A DNA stretch of 64,000 bases. It comes from Achromobacter kerstersii (GTDB lineage Bacteria; Pseudomonadota; Gammaproteobacteria; Burkholderiales; Burkholderiaceae_B). Where the stretch lies: NCBI RefSeq assembly GCF_902859595.1, contig NZ_CADIJQ010000001.1, forward strand, positions 1,240,001 to 1,304,000, given 5' to 3'. Below the pieces are notes generated by a model. The model was not told where the DNA came from. It searched no databases and saw only the letters and a program-made list of their open reading frames with translations. Shown here piece by piece: positions 19,796 to 29,559 of the stretch. The position numbers and the translations under genes were made by a program. Within the stretch, counting starts at the first letter, position 1. Each line of letters starts with the position of its first letter.

Positions 19796-20274
19796 TCAAA
19801 CATCTCCATCAACGGGCGCTCGTAGCGCTCCTGCACCAGCTTGACCCAGTCGTCTTCGTTCTGAAGATCAAGCACGTGCAGCTTCAGGCTGTGATCGGGC
19901 GTCAGGTCGACCCAGACAGTGCCAGGGGTATAGGTGACGATGCAGGCCAGCATCGCCAGGCCGTGCGGGTCGCGCATCGTCAGCGGGATCATGATGAAGC
20001 CGGGCGAAAAATCGTTTCGCCGGGGGTTCAGGATCAGTTTGCCCACGGCAATGTTCGACTTGATGATGTCGACCGTCACGTGCAGGAACAGGGGCACGGC
20101 CTTCCAGAGCCGGTGCGGACGCGCATGCAGCGGACGCAGCCGGGATGCAGCCCAGGTGAACCACAGCGCCAACGCCGCGCCCAGCGCGATCTGCCCGGCC
20201 GACAGGCTTTCGTTCAGCACCAGCCACAGGACGAACAGGAATACAGGCAGGAAAAGGAAGTAAACACGGCGCAT
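19792..20274 (-). CDS. phaE: Monovalent cation/proton antiporter subunit E
   Basis: 160 residues. Two N-terminal membrane segments are followed by a conserved cytoplasmic domain containing VDIIKSNIAVGKLIL and MLACIVTYTPGTVWVDL, typical of MnhE/PhaE. Its start and the phaD stop overlap as TGATG. Confidence 0.93.
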   Translation of the reverse strand: MRRVYFLFLPVFLFVLWLVLNESLSAGQIALGAALALWFTWAASRLRPLHARPHRLWKAVPLFLHVTVDIIKSNIAVGKLILNPRRNDFSPGFIMIPLTMRDPHGLAMLACIVTYTPGTVWVDLTPDHSLKLHVLDLQNEDDWVKLVQERYERPLMEMFE

Positions 20275-21905
20275 CAGCTTCCTCCTTGAGCGCCGCGCAC
20301 GGTCTGCGCGGACATGACGGCATCAATATAAGACTTGGGTTGATCCAGCGAGCGCGCCGCGTCGTCCAGGTAGGCCGACACCGGGCCTGCGCCCGCCGCC
20401 AGGCCCACGCACAACAGCAGCAGCACGGCCACCGGACCCGCTTCGATCACGCGCAGACGCGGCGTGCTGCGATCGTCGCTGGCCCAGAACACGCGAATAC
20501 CCGTGCGGCTCAAGCCGATCAGGCCCGCCAGGCCCGACACGAGCACGGCGGCCACCAGAATCCACGCGTCCATCGGCGGTGCGGATTCCGTGGCGGCGGA
20601 CACCGCCGCCGACAACAGCGAGAACTTGGCCACGAAACCCGACAAGGGCGGCAAGCCCGTCACCAGCAAGGCGCAACAAATGAAGGCCAGCCCCAGAAAA
20701 GCCATGGCCGCCGGAATGGCCACGCCCACCACGTCGTCGGACCGGTTGACCGAGGCTGGGTCGTCCAGGTCGAACGCGTCGAGCGTCACGGCCAGCACGT
20801 TCGCGCCGAAGCTGCGCGTGCGTTCGATGAGTTCAGCCAGCATGAAGAACGCGCCCGTCGTCAGCACGGAACTGATCAGGTAGAACAGCGCGGGACCGGT
20901 CAAGGTGACGCCCGGCATGCCCAGCGCCGTCAGCAGCGTGCCGGCCGAGACGATGACGCAGTAGCCCACCATCTTCTCCAGCTGCTGCGTGGCCAGCAGG
21001 CCCAGCGCGCCGAACAGCAGCGTAGCCAGACCCGCTGCGAACATCCAGTCCAGGCTGAAGGCCGCGGGCGCGCCCGAGGGCAACAGCAGCGAGCCGATGC
21101 GCAACAGCGCATAGATGCCGACCTTGGTCATGATGGAGAACATGGCCGCAATGGGCGCACCGGCCGAACCGTAGCCCTTGACCAGCCAGAAGTTCAGCGG
21201 CCACGCGCCCGCCTTCACCAGGAAGGCCACACCCAGAATGGCTGCGCCGGCTTCGAACAGCATGCGGTCGGGGCCCGCCAGATTGCCGGCACGCAGGGCC
21301 AGGTCGGCCATGTTCAAGGTGCCGGTGACGCCATAGATCAGCGCGATGCTGATCAGCAGCAGGAACGACGCCACGAGGTTCACGGCGATGTATTGCAGGC
21401 CGGCGCTGACGCGCGCCACGCCCGAGCCATGCAGCAGCAGGCCATAGGAGGCTGCCAGCAGCACTTCGAAGAACACGAACAGGTTGAAGAGGTCGCCCGT
21501 CAGGAAGGCGCCGTTCAGGCCCATCAGCAGGAACTGGAACAGCGAATGGAAATGGACGCCTGCGCGGTCCCAGCGGGCCAGCGCGTAGGTCAGCGTCGCC
21601 AGGCCCAGCACGGCGGTCAGCGTCAGCATGACGGCGGCCAGGCGGTCGACGACCAGCACGATGCCGAAGGGCGCCGGCCAATCGCCCACCAGGTAGACCC
21701 CTACCCCGGTCGGCCAAACGTCTGGCACGCCGCCGCCCGCCACCACCAGCAAGGCGATGGCGGCCGCCAGTTGCGCCAGGGTCGCAACCATTGAAATGGC
21801 GCCCCGCGTGTAGCGGCTGGTATCGGCCAGCAACAGCATCACCGCGCCCGCAACCAGCGGCGTGATGATCGGCAGAATTGGAAGGTGTTGAAGCCAGAAA
21901 CTCAA
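20274..21905 (-). CDS. phaD: Monovalent cation/proton antiporter subunit D
   Basis: 543 residues of the complex I NuoN/NuoM-like proton-translocating family with about 14 membrane segments. Key membrane Lys and Glu residues lie in FLVKAGAWPLNFWLVKGYGSAGAPIAA near 230-255. The TTG start overlaps the phaC stop (TTGA), a weak start that may set a lower translation rate. It partners with PhaA in ion translocation. Confidence 0.93.
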   Translation of the reverse strand: MSFWLQHLPILPIITPLVAGAVMLLLADTSRYTRGAISMVATLAQLAAAIALLVVAGGGVPDVWPTGVGVYLVGDWPAPFGIVLVVDRLAAVMLTLTAVLGLATLTYALARWDRAGVHFHSLFQFLLMGLNGAFLTGDLFNLFVFFEVLLAASYGLLLHGSGVARVSAGLQYIAVNLVASFLLLISIALIYGVTGTLNMADLALRAGNLAGPDRMLFEAGAAILGVAFLVKAGAWPLNFWLVKGYGSAGAPIAAMFSIMTKVGIYALLRIGSLLLPSGAPAAFSLDWMFAAGLATLLFGALGLLATQQLEKMVGYCVIVSAGTLLTALGMPGVTLTGPALFYLISSVLTTGAFFMLAELIERTRSFGANVLAVTLDAFDLDDPASVNRSDDVVGVAIPAAMAFLGLAFICCALLVTGLPPLSGFVAKFSLLSAAVSAATESAPPMDAWILVAAVLVSGLAGLIGLSRTGIRVFWASDDRSTPRLRVIEAGPVAVLLLLCVGLAAGAGPVSAYLDDAARSLDQPKSYIDAVMSAQTVRGAQGGS

Positions 21906-22246
21906 GATTGGGACTCCCGTCCATCAACGTGGTCGGTACCCGTAAGGCCGCGGGAGGCCAGCAGAACAACCAGGAACAACGCGGTGGTGGCGAAGCCGAT
22001 CACAATGGCCGTCAGCACCAGTGCTTGCGGCAAGGGGTCGGCGTACCAGGAAGGGTCATGCGCCGTGGCGGGGTCCAGCACCGGCGGGCGGCCCGACGTG
22101 AGCCGGCCCATGCCGAAGATGAACAGGTTCACCGCATAGGAAACGAGCGACAGGCCCATGATGAATTGGAAGGTGCGCGGACGCAGCAGCAGCCAGACGC
22201 CCGAGCCCGCCAACACACCGATCGCAATGGCATAAATCAATTCCAT
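21902..22246 (-). CDS. phaC: Monovalent cation/proton antiporter subunit C
   Basis: 114 residues, NuoK-like, three membrane segments, with the segment MGLSLVSYAVNLFIFGMGRL and the ending DPLPQALVLTAIVIGFATTA characteristic of MnhC. The start overlaps the phaAB stop as TGATG. The name follows the pH-adaptation nomenclature and is unrelated to polyhydroxyalkanoate synthase. Confidence 0.93.
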   Translation of the reverse strand: MELIYAIAIGVLAGSGVWLLLRPRTFQFIMGLSLVSYAVNLFIFGMGRLTSGRPPVLDPATAHDPSWYADPLPQALVLTAIVIGFATTALFLVVLLASRGLTGTDHVDGRESQS

Positions 22247-25161
22247 CAGGCTTCCCCTGTTTGTGCGGCGGCCGCTTGCATCTCGGCGGCGGCCTTGCGT
22301 TGTGCGCGCAGCGATTGGTGAGCCAGCGCCACCAGCACCAGCACGGTGGAGCCAACGACCAGCATGTATACGCCCAGGTCGAACAGCAGCACGCTGGACA
22401 AATGAATATGGCCGATCACCGGCAGCGACACATCCCAGGCCAGCGCGGCCAGGAACGGCTTGTACGCCAGCCACGCCGTGACCGCCGCGGCGCCTGCCGC
22501 CAGCAGGCCCAGGCCGATCCAGTTCTGCGGGTTGAGGCGGCTGCGCGATTCCACCCAGTACACGCCGCCCACCATGTATTGCAGGATGACGGAGGTGGCG
22601 AAAATCAGGCCGCCCACAAAACCGCCGCCCGGTTGATTGTGGCCACGCAGCAGGAAGTAGACCGAGATCAGCGCCGAGGTAGGCAGCAACAGGCGCACCA
22701 GCACCGTCGGCACCATCATCGACCCCGTCGGCACTACCGACTTGATATCGGGTGCGGCCGGCACGCCGCCATCCTGTTCCTTTTGCTGGCGCGGCAGGTC
22801 GGCGCTTTCGGCGGCCGGACGGAAGCGGCGCAGCAGCGCGTAGACGGTCAGCGCCACGATGCCCAGCACCGTGATTTCGCCAAAGGTATCGAAGCCGCGG
22901 AAGTCCACCAGAATCACGTTCACCACGTTGGTGCCACCGCCGTCAGGCAGCGCGCGGTCTACGAAGTAGGACGAAATGGTGTCGCCTTGCGGGCGCACCA
23001 GCACGGCGTAAGCTAACGCCGCCATGCCCGTGCCGGCGGCCGTGGCCATCAGCAAGTCGCGCAGGCGGCGGCCGCGGGCGCGCAACGTGGCCTTCAGGGT
23101 TTCTTCGTCGTCCTGTTCAATCCGGCGCGGCAGCCAGCGCAGGCCCAGCAGCAACAGCACCACGGTGACGACTTCAACCGACAACTGGGTCAACGCCAGG
23201 TCAGGCGCCGAGAACCAGACGAAGGTCAGGCAGGTGATCAGCCCCGCGCCACCGGCCAGGGCCAGCGACGCCAGACGGTGGTATTTGGCCTGATAGGCGG
23301 CGCCCAGCGCGCAGGCCGCGCCCACCCCCCACATCAGCGCAAAGGCCGGGTCAATAGCCGACATGCGTTCGGTGCCATCCAGCCAGCCGCCGCCGCGCAG
23401 CGGCAGCCAGGCCACGAACAAGGCCCCCAGCACGATCAGCAGCATCTGCACTTGCAGGCGCGTGGATGACACCCAACGCAGCAGCCAGGCAGCGGCCACG
23501 CTGGAGCCGTCCAGCAAGGCCTCAAACGTGCGCCGGCCATCCAGGCGATAGATGAACGGCACGCGGCCGGGGTTGGCGCGCTGATGCGCCCGCAACGCCA
23601 GATACAGCAGCACGCCCGCAGCGGTTGCGACCATGCTCATCACCAGCGGCAGATTCACCCCGTGCCAGACGGCCAGACTGTATTCGGGCATGTTCTCGCC
23701 CAGGATGCTGCGCGCGGCGGTCGCCAGGAACGGGCCGACCGTCAGGCCTGGCACCACGCCCACCAACAGGCACATGAACACCAGCAATGCGCTGGGGAAC
23801 AGCATCCAGCGCGGCGGCTCGTGCGGCGCACGCGGCAGATCCGTCGCCGGCGGGCCGAAGAAGACTTGCAGAATGAAGCGCAGCGAATAGGCCACGCTGA
23901 ACGCGCCAGCGATGGTCGCCATCAGCGGCAGGCCGATCTCGGTAAAGCGGTCGCCGCTGACGAAGGTGGTTTCGGCGAAGAACATTTCCTTGGACAGGAA
24001 GCCGTTCAGCAGCGGCACCCCAGCCATCGACGCCGCCGCCACCATCGCTAAGGTGGCGGTAATGGGCATGGCTTTATATAGGCCCGACAAGCGGCTCAGG
24101 TCGCGCGTGCCGGTTTCATGGTCGACCACCCCCGCCGCCATGAACAGCGACGCCTTGAAGGTGGCGTGGTTGATCATGTGGAAAATGGCGGCCACCAGCG
24201 CAAGCTCGCTGTTCAAGCCCAGCAGCAGCGTGATCAGGCCCAGATGGCTGATCGTGGAATACGCCAGCACGCCCTTCATGTCTTGCTGGAAGATGGCGGC
24301 GTACGCGCCCAGCACCAGTGTGATCAGCCCTGCTCCGCCAATGATCCAGAACCATTGATCCGTACCTGCCAACACCGGCCAGAACCGCGCCAGCAGGAAC
24401 ACGCCGGCCTTCACCATCGTGGCCGAGTGCAGGTAGGCGGACACCGGCGTCGGCGCCGCCATGGCGTTGGGCAACCAGAAATGGAACGGGAATTGCGCGC
24501 TTTTGGTCAGCGCGCCCAGCGCCACCAGCACCAGCACGGCGGGATACCAGGGGTCGGCGCGGACGAGATCGCCCGAGGCCAGCACGCGATCCATGTCGTA
24601 GCTGCCCACGATATGGCCCAGGATCAGCACGCCGGCCAGCAGGCAGAGCCCGCCCCCACCCGTCACCGTCAATGCCATGCGCGCGCCGCGGCGGGCATCC
24701 AGGCGGTGGTGCCAGTAGGCGATCAGCATGAACGACGCCAGGCTGGTCATTTCCCAGAACAACACCAGCTGGATCAGGTTGCCGGACAGCACTACGCCCA
24801 GCATGGCGGCCATGAAGGCCTGGAAGAAGGAGAAGAAGCGCGGCACCGGGTCTTCCGGCGACATGTAGTAGCGCGCATACAGCACCACCAGCGCGCCCAT
24901 GCCGGAGACGATCAGCGCGAAGAGCCACGCGTAGCCGTCCATGCGCAGGGTGAATTGCAGGCCCAGGGCGGGCGCCCAGGGCATGTCCGCCCGGATCACG
25001 CCGCCGTTGGCGACTTCCGGGTACAGACTGGCAATCAGAACCACACAGGCCAGCGCGATGAGGCCGGCCAACCACGCCTCGGCATTGCGAGCGTTGGAAG
25101 GCAGCAGCGCGGCGCACAGGCTGCCGGCAAACGGCAGAGCGAGGATCAGGATCAGCGACAT
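22246..25161 (-). CDS. phaAB: Fused monovalent cation/proton antiporter subunits A and B
   Basis: A 971-residue NuoL-like protein. The first ~500 residues are the proton-channel module ([25 protein letters not shown] near 235). MbhE-like and MbhD-like segments follow, and the C-terminal ~200 residues match MrpB ([22 protein letters not shown] near 870). The A/B fusion marks the rhizobial Pha-type system, whose characterised members exchange K+ (or Na+) for H+ and support alkaline pH or salt tolerance. The ATG at 25161 starts the family sequence. First gene of a six-gene, fully overlapping operon. Confidence 0.95.
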   Translation of the reverse strand: MSLILILALPFAGSLCAALLPSNARNAEAWLAGLIALACVVLIASLYPEVANGGVIRADMPWAPALGLQFTLRMDGYAWLFALIVSGMGALVVLYARYYMSPEDPVPRFFSFFQAFMAAMLGVVLSGNLIQLVLFWEMTSLASFMLIAYWHHRLDARRGARMALTVTGGGGLCLLAGVLILGHIVGSYDMDRVLASGDLVRADPWYPAVLVLVALGALTKSAQFPFHFWLPNAMAAPTPVSAYLHSATMVKAGVFLLARFWPVLAGTDQWFWIIGGAGLITLVLGAYAAIFQQDMKGVLAYSTISHLGLITLLLGLNSELALVAAIFHMINHATFKASLFMAAGVVDHETGTRDLSRLSGLYKAMPITATLAMVAAASMAGVPLLNGFLSKEMFFAETTFVSGDRFTEIGLPLMATIAGAFSVAYSLRFILQVFFGPPATDLPRAPHEPPRWMLFPSALLVFMCLLVGVVPGLTVGPFLATAARSILGENMPEYSLAVWHGVNLPLVMSMVATAAGVLLYLALRAHQRANPGRVPFIYRLDGRRTFEALLDGSSVAAAWLLRWVSSTRLQVQMLLIVLGALFVAWLPLRGGGWLDGTERMSAIDPAFALMWGVGAACALGAAYQAKYHRLASLALAGGAGLITCLTFVWFSAPDLALTQLSVEVVTVVLLLLGLRWLPRRIEQDDEETLKATLRARGRRLRDLLMATAAGTGMAALAYAVLVRPQGDTISSYFVDRALPDGGGTNVVNVILVDFRGFDTFGEITVLGIVALTVYALLRRFRPAAESADLPRQQKEQDGGVPAAPDIKSVVPTGSMMVPTVLVRLLLPTSALISVYFLLRGHNQPGGGFVGGLIFATSVILQYMVGGVYWVESRSRLNPQNWIGLGLLAAGAAAVTAWLAYKPFLAALAWDVSLPVIGHIHLSSVLLFDLGVYMLVVGSTVLVLVALAHQSLRAQRKAAAEMQAAAAQTGEA

Positions 25162-25716
25162 GGCGTTCCGAGAATGTCCGGGCCCCCTCCCGCCAGCACG
25201 TGGCAGCGAAAGACGAAACAGACCGGGGATTAACAACAAAGACGGAACCCTGGCCCGGTGCGTCGCTGCACTACACGTTGCCCCGCGGGGACATCAACCA
25301 ACGCCCATTGAACGGCGCAGACAGAAACAAACGCAATAGCTTTCTTGCAAGACCGGCCAAGAATCTCATCCGAAAAATATCAGATTCTTGTAAGTTATGC
25401 AGAGATTTATGCGTGAACCCGGCTAATGACAGCACGATGACTGCGCAATGATTGCGCAATGACAGCTAATCGACATCTGTTCATCTTGTTGTCAGGCTTG
25501 GCTTTTTCGCCTAACTGACGTCATTTTCAGACACCGCTGCAACACCGAAAAAATATTTTGGCACGAGGCAGGGTGAATCCTGAGTTGACCGTAGGGGGAT
25601 TCCTGTGTGGAATTGCGTCCACGAAGTGTATGCAACTCCCGTATCCGGCTACGCACGCTTCACCGACGCCGGCCCAAGAAGCCGGCCGGCTCGGAACAAC
25701 AATATGGAGAAGACTC
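25162..25716. promoter_or_regulatory. Divergent control region between phaAB and the Bug receptor gene
   Basis: 555 nt without a supported gene. It includes a perfect 9-bp inverted repeat CAAGAATCT-N15-AGATTCTTG (25360-25392) and a direct repeat of TGCGCAATGA (25442-25461) whose core TTGCGCAA is palindromic. A moderately AT-rich stretch at 25380-25560 probably holds the promoters. The inverted repeat is about 200 nt upstream of phaAB and 325 nt upstream of the receptor gene. Which gene it serves is unknown. Confidence 0.5.
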
Positions 25717-26703
25717 TTGACCGTGCTGTCTCATGCCAAGGCCGTTCTGGCCGCCGCCATTGCAGGCGTCTGCTTTAGCTCCGCGGCCCTCGCCGCCGAC
25801 CCCTACCCCAACAAACCCATCCGCCTGATCGTCCCGTTTGCGGCCGGCGGCACCACCGATATCGTGGCCCGCATCGTGGCCGAAGGCCTGGGCCGTGAGC
25901 TCGGCCAAGCCGTCGTAGTTGAAAACCGGGGCGGTGGCGGCGGCTCGATCGGCGCCGACGCGCTGGTCCGTTCCGCGCCGGACGGCTACACGCTGGGTGT
26001 TGCCACCGTCAGCACCATGGCCACCAACCCGGCCACCAACCCCAAGAACCCGTACAACCCGATCAAGGACTTCACGCCGATCACCAACCTGGTGAACGTG
26101 CCGAACGTGCTGACGGTGAACCCGGCCGTGCCGGCCAAAAACCTGGCCGAATTCATCAAGCTGCTGCAAGACAACCCGGGCAAGTACAGCTATGCCTCGT
26201 CAGGCGCAGGCGGCATCGGCCACCTGGACGGCGAATTGTTCAAGTCGCTGACGAAGACCGACATGGTGCACGTGCCCTACCGCGGTTCGGGCCCGGCGCT
26301 GAATGACGTGATCGCCGGCCAGGTGAACGCCCAGTTCGACAACCTGCCGTCGTCCATGCCCCACATCCAGGCCGGCAAGCTGCGCGCCCTGGCCGTGGCC
26401 GCCCCCAAGCGCCTGCCCGCCCTGCCGGACGTGCCGACCTTCAAGGAAGGCGGCCTGCCTGAAATGGACAACATGGCCTGGTACGGCCTGGTGGCCCCTG
26501 CCGGCACCCCCAAGGCTGTGGTGGATCGCATCCATGATGCCGCCATCAAGGCGCTGAAAGACCCGAAGATCGTGCAACGTCTGGCTGACGGCGGATCGCT
26601 GGTGGACGGCAACACGCCCGCCGAATACGCCGCCCAGATCCAGCGCGAGCTGGAACTGCGCCAGCGCATCGCCAAGGAACGCAACATCGTTTCGACGAAC
26701 TGA
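25717..26703 (+). CDS. Bug-family tripartite tricarboxylate transporter receptor (TctC)
   Basis: A periplasmic solute receptor of about 328 residues. The signal peptide ends SSAALA|ADPYPNKP. The Bug hallmarks PIRLIVPFAAGGTTDIVAR, VVENRGGGGGSIGAD, the SAPDGYTL motif and a KSLTKTDMVHVPYRGSGPAL-type loop follow. The start is a TTG at 25717, six nt after GGAGA; the GTG at 25723 is the alternative. No tctA/tctB membrane genes are adjacent, an orphan arrangement common in Bordetella and Achromobacter. Ligands in this family are usually carboxylates; this one is unknown. Confidence 0.9.
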   Translation: MTVLSHAKAVLAAAIAGVCFSSAALAADPYPNKPIRLIVPFAAGGTTDIVARIVAEGLGRELGQAVVVENRGGGGGSIGADALVRSAPDGYTLGVATVSTMATNPATNPKNPYNPIKDFTPITNLVNVPNVLTVNPAVPAKNLAEFIKLLQDNPGKYSYASSGAGGIGHLDGELFKSLTKTDMVHVPYRGSGPALNDVIAGQVNAQFDNLPSSMPHIQAGKLRALAVAAPKRLPALPDVPTFKEGGLPEMDNMAWYGLVAPAGTPKAVVDRIHDAAIKALKDPKIVQRLADGGSLVDGNTPAEYAAQIQRELELRQRIAKERNIVSTN

Positions 26704-27099
26704 TCGTCACTGCGGGCGAGCCGCCCTCTTTATTGGGGACGGCTTGCCCACTTGACTAGCGATGCCTGGGTGTTAGCATCTGGCCCCGTGCGATCCGATT
26801 TTTCTCCCATCCCTCCCGCTGCTTGCGTCCTTTGCGCCCTGCGCTCGACTCTGTTGAGCTCGCAGGAAGTCGCCGCGCGTTCCGCTTACGCGCGCTCCAA
26901 GCCCGGCTAATCAGCCGGCGTCTTCGCTCCCCCTTCTTTCATTCCGGCCAGTCGCCGGCGGCCTGAGCACATCGCTATGGGTTGCCGCCAGACATCGGCC
27001 GGCGGTTGTCCTGCCGCGTGGCCGGACGCCCGCGCCTGAATCTTTGCTGCCTGCCGCGCGCCGGCGGCCCGGCCACGCACCGATCTTCGTCTAAGCACC
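26704..27099. other. Intergenic region downstream of the Bug receptor gene
   Basis: It holds an imperfect hairpin at 26716-26751 (GGGCGAGCCG / CGGCTTGCCC, one G-U pair) that may end the receptor transcript, although no T-run follows. The remaining ~340 nt are GC-rich with no open frame I can support. It is the probable leader/promoter of the beta-helix gene. Confidence 0.5.
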
Positions 27100-28131
27100 A
27101 TGCAACTCACCAAGAAATTCGTCAAAGCCAAGAACCCCTGCGCGGGAGGCTACAAATGGTTCATCCGCGACCACAACGGACAGGGGGACTACCAGGCCGT
27201 GCTTGACGCATTGGTCGCAGACGGCCGAGTCAGCGACGCTTGCTGGCTGCTGGACCAGTTCGGCCCCACCGATGCGGTGCTGAAACTGGACGCCGTGGAC
27301 GCGAACGCCATCGTCTTCGCCGGCACGCTGGAAGTGCGCATGGGCATCAACGTGGACTCGGTCGTGCGTGCCGGCCGCAGCATCATCACGGGCGGCGGCA
27401 TCCGCGCGGGTGAAACCATCATGGCGGGCGAAAACATCACTGCGGCCGCCAATATCGCCAGCGGCGGCAACCTGCGCGCAGGCGGCGACATCATGGCCGA
27501 CTGGGGCATCGAAGTCGCCACCCGCGTGGATTGTGGCGGTAACGTGCGCGCAAAATGGGACATCTGCGCGGGCCAGGACTTGGCCGTGACCGGCCACCTG
27601 CATGCCGGACAAGACGTGCAGACCCAAGGCGCCATCAAATGCGGCCAAGGCATCAAGACGGGCGGCGACGTGCGCGCCGAAAAGGAAATCAACGCGGGCA
27701 GCGGCATCCAGGCCGGTGGCGCGATTGACTGCGGCGAACACCTGGCATCAGGCTGGGGCATGATCGCAGGCGGCGACATCCGCGCCCAAGGTTCGATACG
27801 GGCCGGTGAAGGCGTGCAGGCCGACGGCCTGATCCAGGCGGGCGACGGCCACGGCGTGTACGCCGGCCTGAGCGTCCGGCTGGACGCCTGGTCCGTGTGC
27901 GCACGCGTGGTGGCGCAAAGCCGCCCCGCCCAATTGGTCAGCGGGCACTGGGCGGGACGGGACGCGGCAGACGCGCGGGATAGGCAAGACGCCGCGGACG
28001 AACTGGACAGCCCCCACGACCCGCAGAGCCAGCACTACCCGCAGGGCCAGCACAAAGACCCTGCCGGCCCGCCGCCCGCCAGCGCTAACCGCCCCGCGTG
28101 GCCGATGAACGCGACGCCCGCGTTGGCGTGA
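27100..28131 (+). CDS. Dodecapeptide-repeat beta-helix (bactofilin-like) protein of unknown function
   Basis: 343 residues with no signal peptide or membrane segment. Residues 1-75 form a distinct N-terminal domain (NPCAGGYKWFIRDHNGQGDY; GRVSDACWLLDQFGPTDAVL). Residues ~76-259 are 14-15 consecutive 12-residue repeats with consensus xIxAGxxIxAGG, for example VVRAGRSIITGG, GIRAGETIMAGE, NLRAGGDIMADW and EINAGSGIQAGG. Such hexad-based repeats predict a beta-solenoid, as in bactofilins. The last ~60 residues are low-complexity (HDPQSQ/HYPQGQ repeat). The 3' end overlaps the convergent EamA gene by 47 nt. No clear Shine-Dalgarno. Polymerisation is an inference. Confidence 0.75.
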   Translation: MQLTKKFVKAKNPCAGGYKWFIRDHNGQGDYQAVLDALVADGRVSDACWLLDQFGPTDAVLKLDAVDANAIVFAGTLEVRMGINVDSVVRAGRSIITGGGIRAGETIMAGENITAAANIASGGNLRAGGDIMADWGIEVATRVDCGGNVRAKWDICAGQDLAVTGHLHAGQDVQTQGAIKCGQGIKTGGDVRAEKEINAGSGIQAGGAIDCGEHLASGWGMIAGGDIRAQGSIRAGEGVQADGLIQAGDGHGVYAGLSVRLDAWSVCARVVAQSRPAQLVSGHWAGRDAADARDRQDAADELDSPHDPQSQHYPQGQHKDPAGPPPASANRPAWPMNATPALA

Positions 28132-28993
28132 TGGCGGCTGCCGGGTGGCGCAGCACCAGCATCAACCCCAACAGGATCGCGCCCATGCCCGCCAGGCTCA
28201 GCACTGACAACCGGTTGCCCAGAATCAGGTAATCCAGCGCGGCGGTGCCGGCCGGCACCAGATAGAACAGGCTGGTGACGTTGACGAGGTTACCGGCCTG
28301 GATCATCCGGTAGAACAGCAGCGTCGCGCCCACCGAAATCACCAGTCCCATCCAGATCAGCGGCAGCACCAGCCCCACGCCCCATTCGGCGCGCAGGGGC
28401 TGGAACGGCGCGAACACCAGGCACAGCGCCAAGCTGACCACGTACTGCAAGGGCAGCACGTCCATCGGCGCCTGCTTCACGCGTTTTTGCAGCATGGCGC
28501 CCCCTGTCATGCTGAGCAAGGCCGCCAGCGCGAACGTCATACCGGCCACCGAAAACCGCGCCATGCCGATGCTTTGGAACACCACCATCACCAGGCCCGA
28601 CAACGCCAGCAACAAACCGGCCAGACGCGCGGGGGAGTACCGGCGTTCCATCACTGCCAAGGTCAGGATGGGTTGCGCACCCAGCAACGTCGCCAGCACG
28701 CCCGGCGTGATGCCGTGGTCCAGCGCCAGCAGATAGCAGATGGAGTAGCTGCCAATCAGCAGCAAGCCCGTCACCGCAACCGTCCAGCGTGTGCCGGGCG
28801 CCGGCAGCCAGCGTTTGCGCCACAGGCAGATCAGCGCCAGCGCGGCCAACGCCAGGATGAAGCGCAACAGCAAAAAGCCAAAGGCAGAGGCATGCGACAG
28901 CCCCCATTTCGCGAAGATGGCGCCGCCGCTCCACAGCAGCACGAACAAGGCCGTGGAGCCGTAGGCCGTCCACGAAGATCGATTCAAAGACAT
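28085..28993 (-). CDS. EamA/DMT-family transporter
   Basis: 302 residues with ten hydrophobic segments in two EamA halves (LLRFILALAALALICLWRKRW and LGAQPILTLAVMERRY in the first; LFYRMIQAGNLVNVTSLFYLVPAGTA in the second). Members export metabolites or amino acids; the substrate is not evident. The hydrophilic C-terminal tail (TPTRASRSSATRGG) is encoded in the 47-nt overlap with the convergent beta-helix gene. Confidence 0.88.
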   Translation of the reverse strand: MSLNRSSWTAYGSTALFVLLWSGGAIFAKWGLSHASAFGFLLLRFILALAALALICLWRKRWLPAPGTRWTVAVTGLLLIGSYSICYLLALDHGITPGVLATLLGAQPILTLAVMERRYSPARLAGLLLALSGLVMVVFQSIGMARFSVAGMTFALAALLSMTGGAMLQKRVKQAPMDVLPLQYVVSLALCLVFAPFQPLRAEWGVGLVLPLIWMGLVISVGATLLFYRMIQAGNLVNVTSLFYLVPAGTAALDYLILGNRLSVLSLAGMGAILLGLMLVLRHPAAAITPTRASRSSATRGG

Positions 28994-29550
28994 GAGGTTT
29001 CACCTGTCAGGGTAAAAGCACAGGCTCCAGCCCCCTGCATGGCGATGCGCCAAGCGGGCCGCGCACGGATCAGCTGCGCACGGCGAGCGCCAAAGGCGTC
29101 AGCGCATCATGCGACCGATAGTGCGGATAACTGAAAGGGCTGGAGTCGGGAAGACGAACCGGCGTTTAGCCAGCTACGACCGCCGAAGGCGGATACGCGC
29201 CGGAGACCACGCCGGAAGGCGGATACGCGCCGGAAACCCCGCCGGAAGGCGGTGAGGCCGGAGGAGACCCAGGCGGCGAAAGCACCACCGAAGGGACTAC
29301 CGCAGTGACAGGGGAAAAGACGACAGGGGACGCCATAACAGAAGGCAAGACCCGGGAAGAGAAGACCCTCGCGAAGACCCGCGCGCATGCAAAACCGCCG
29401 GCTGCGTGGGCAGCGGCGGTCGAGGCAAACAGGTTCGTGGCGGCGGGCATTTGCGTAGCGTAGCGACAGGCCAGAAACCCGTCAAGCCTCGCCGCCACGC
29501 TTGCCCTCACCCGCAGCCACGATTGCCCTCACCCGCAGCCACGCTTGCCC
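28994..29550. other. 557-nt intergenic region with repeats, no firm gene
   Basis: It contains two near-identical 30-bp direct repeats (around 29192-29252, core GAAGGCGGATACGCGCCGGA) and the 22-bp array that runs into the stop of the ATPase gene. A minus-strand frame ending at 29166 could encode a short Ala/Ser/Pro-rich protein with C-terminal PPSGVVSGAY repeats. It has no convincing start signal or homology, so I do not call it. The EamA promoter should lie just right of 28993. Confidence 0.5.
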
Positions 29551-29559
29551 TCACCCGCC
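29494..29559. repeat. Three 22-bp tandem units spanning the ATPase stop codon
   Basis: Units at 29494-29515, 29516-29537 and 29538-29559 differ at only one or two positions. On the minus strand each keeps GGGTGAGGGCAA, including TGA. The rightmost unit contains the actual stop codon (29551-29553) of the SMC-like ATPase gene. Confidence 0.92.

Noticed and set aside
20286-21794. A 502-codon plus-strand open frame opposite phaD
   Set aside because: Extremely Arg/Gln/His-rich composition, no domain, fully antisense to a conserved membrane protein.
29166-29510. A short minus-strand Ala/Ser/Pro-rich protein with C-terminal PPSGVVSGAY repeats
   Set aside because: No Shine-Dalgarno, no homology, and its start lies inside the 22-bp array; it cannot be separated from open-frame noise.
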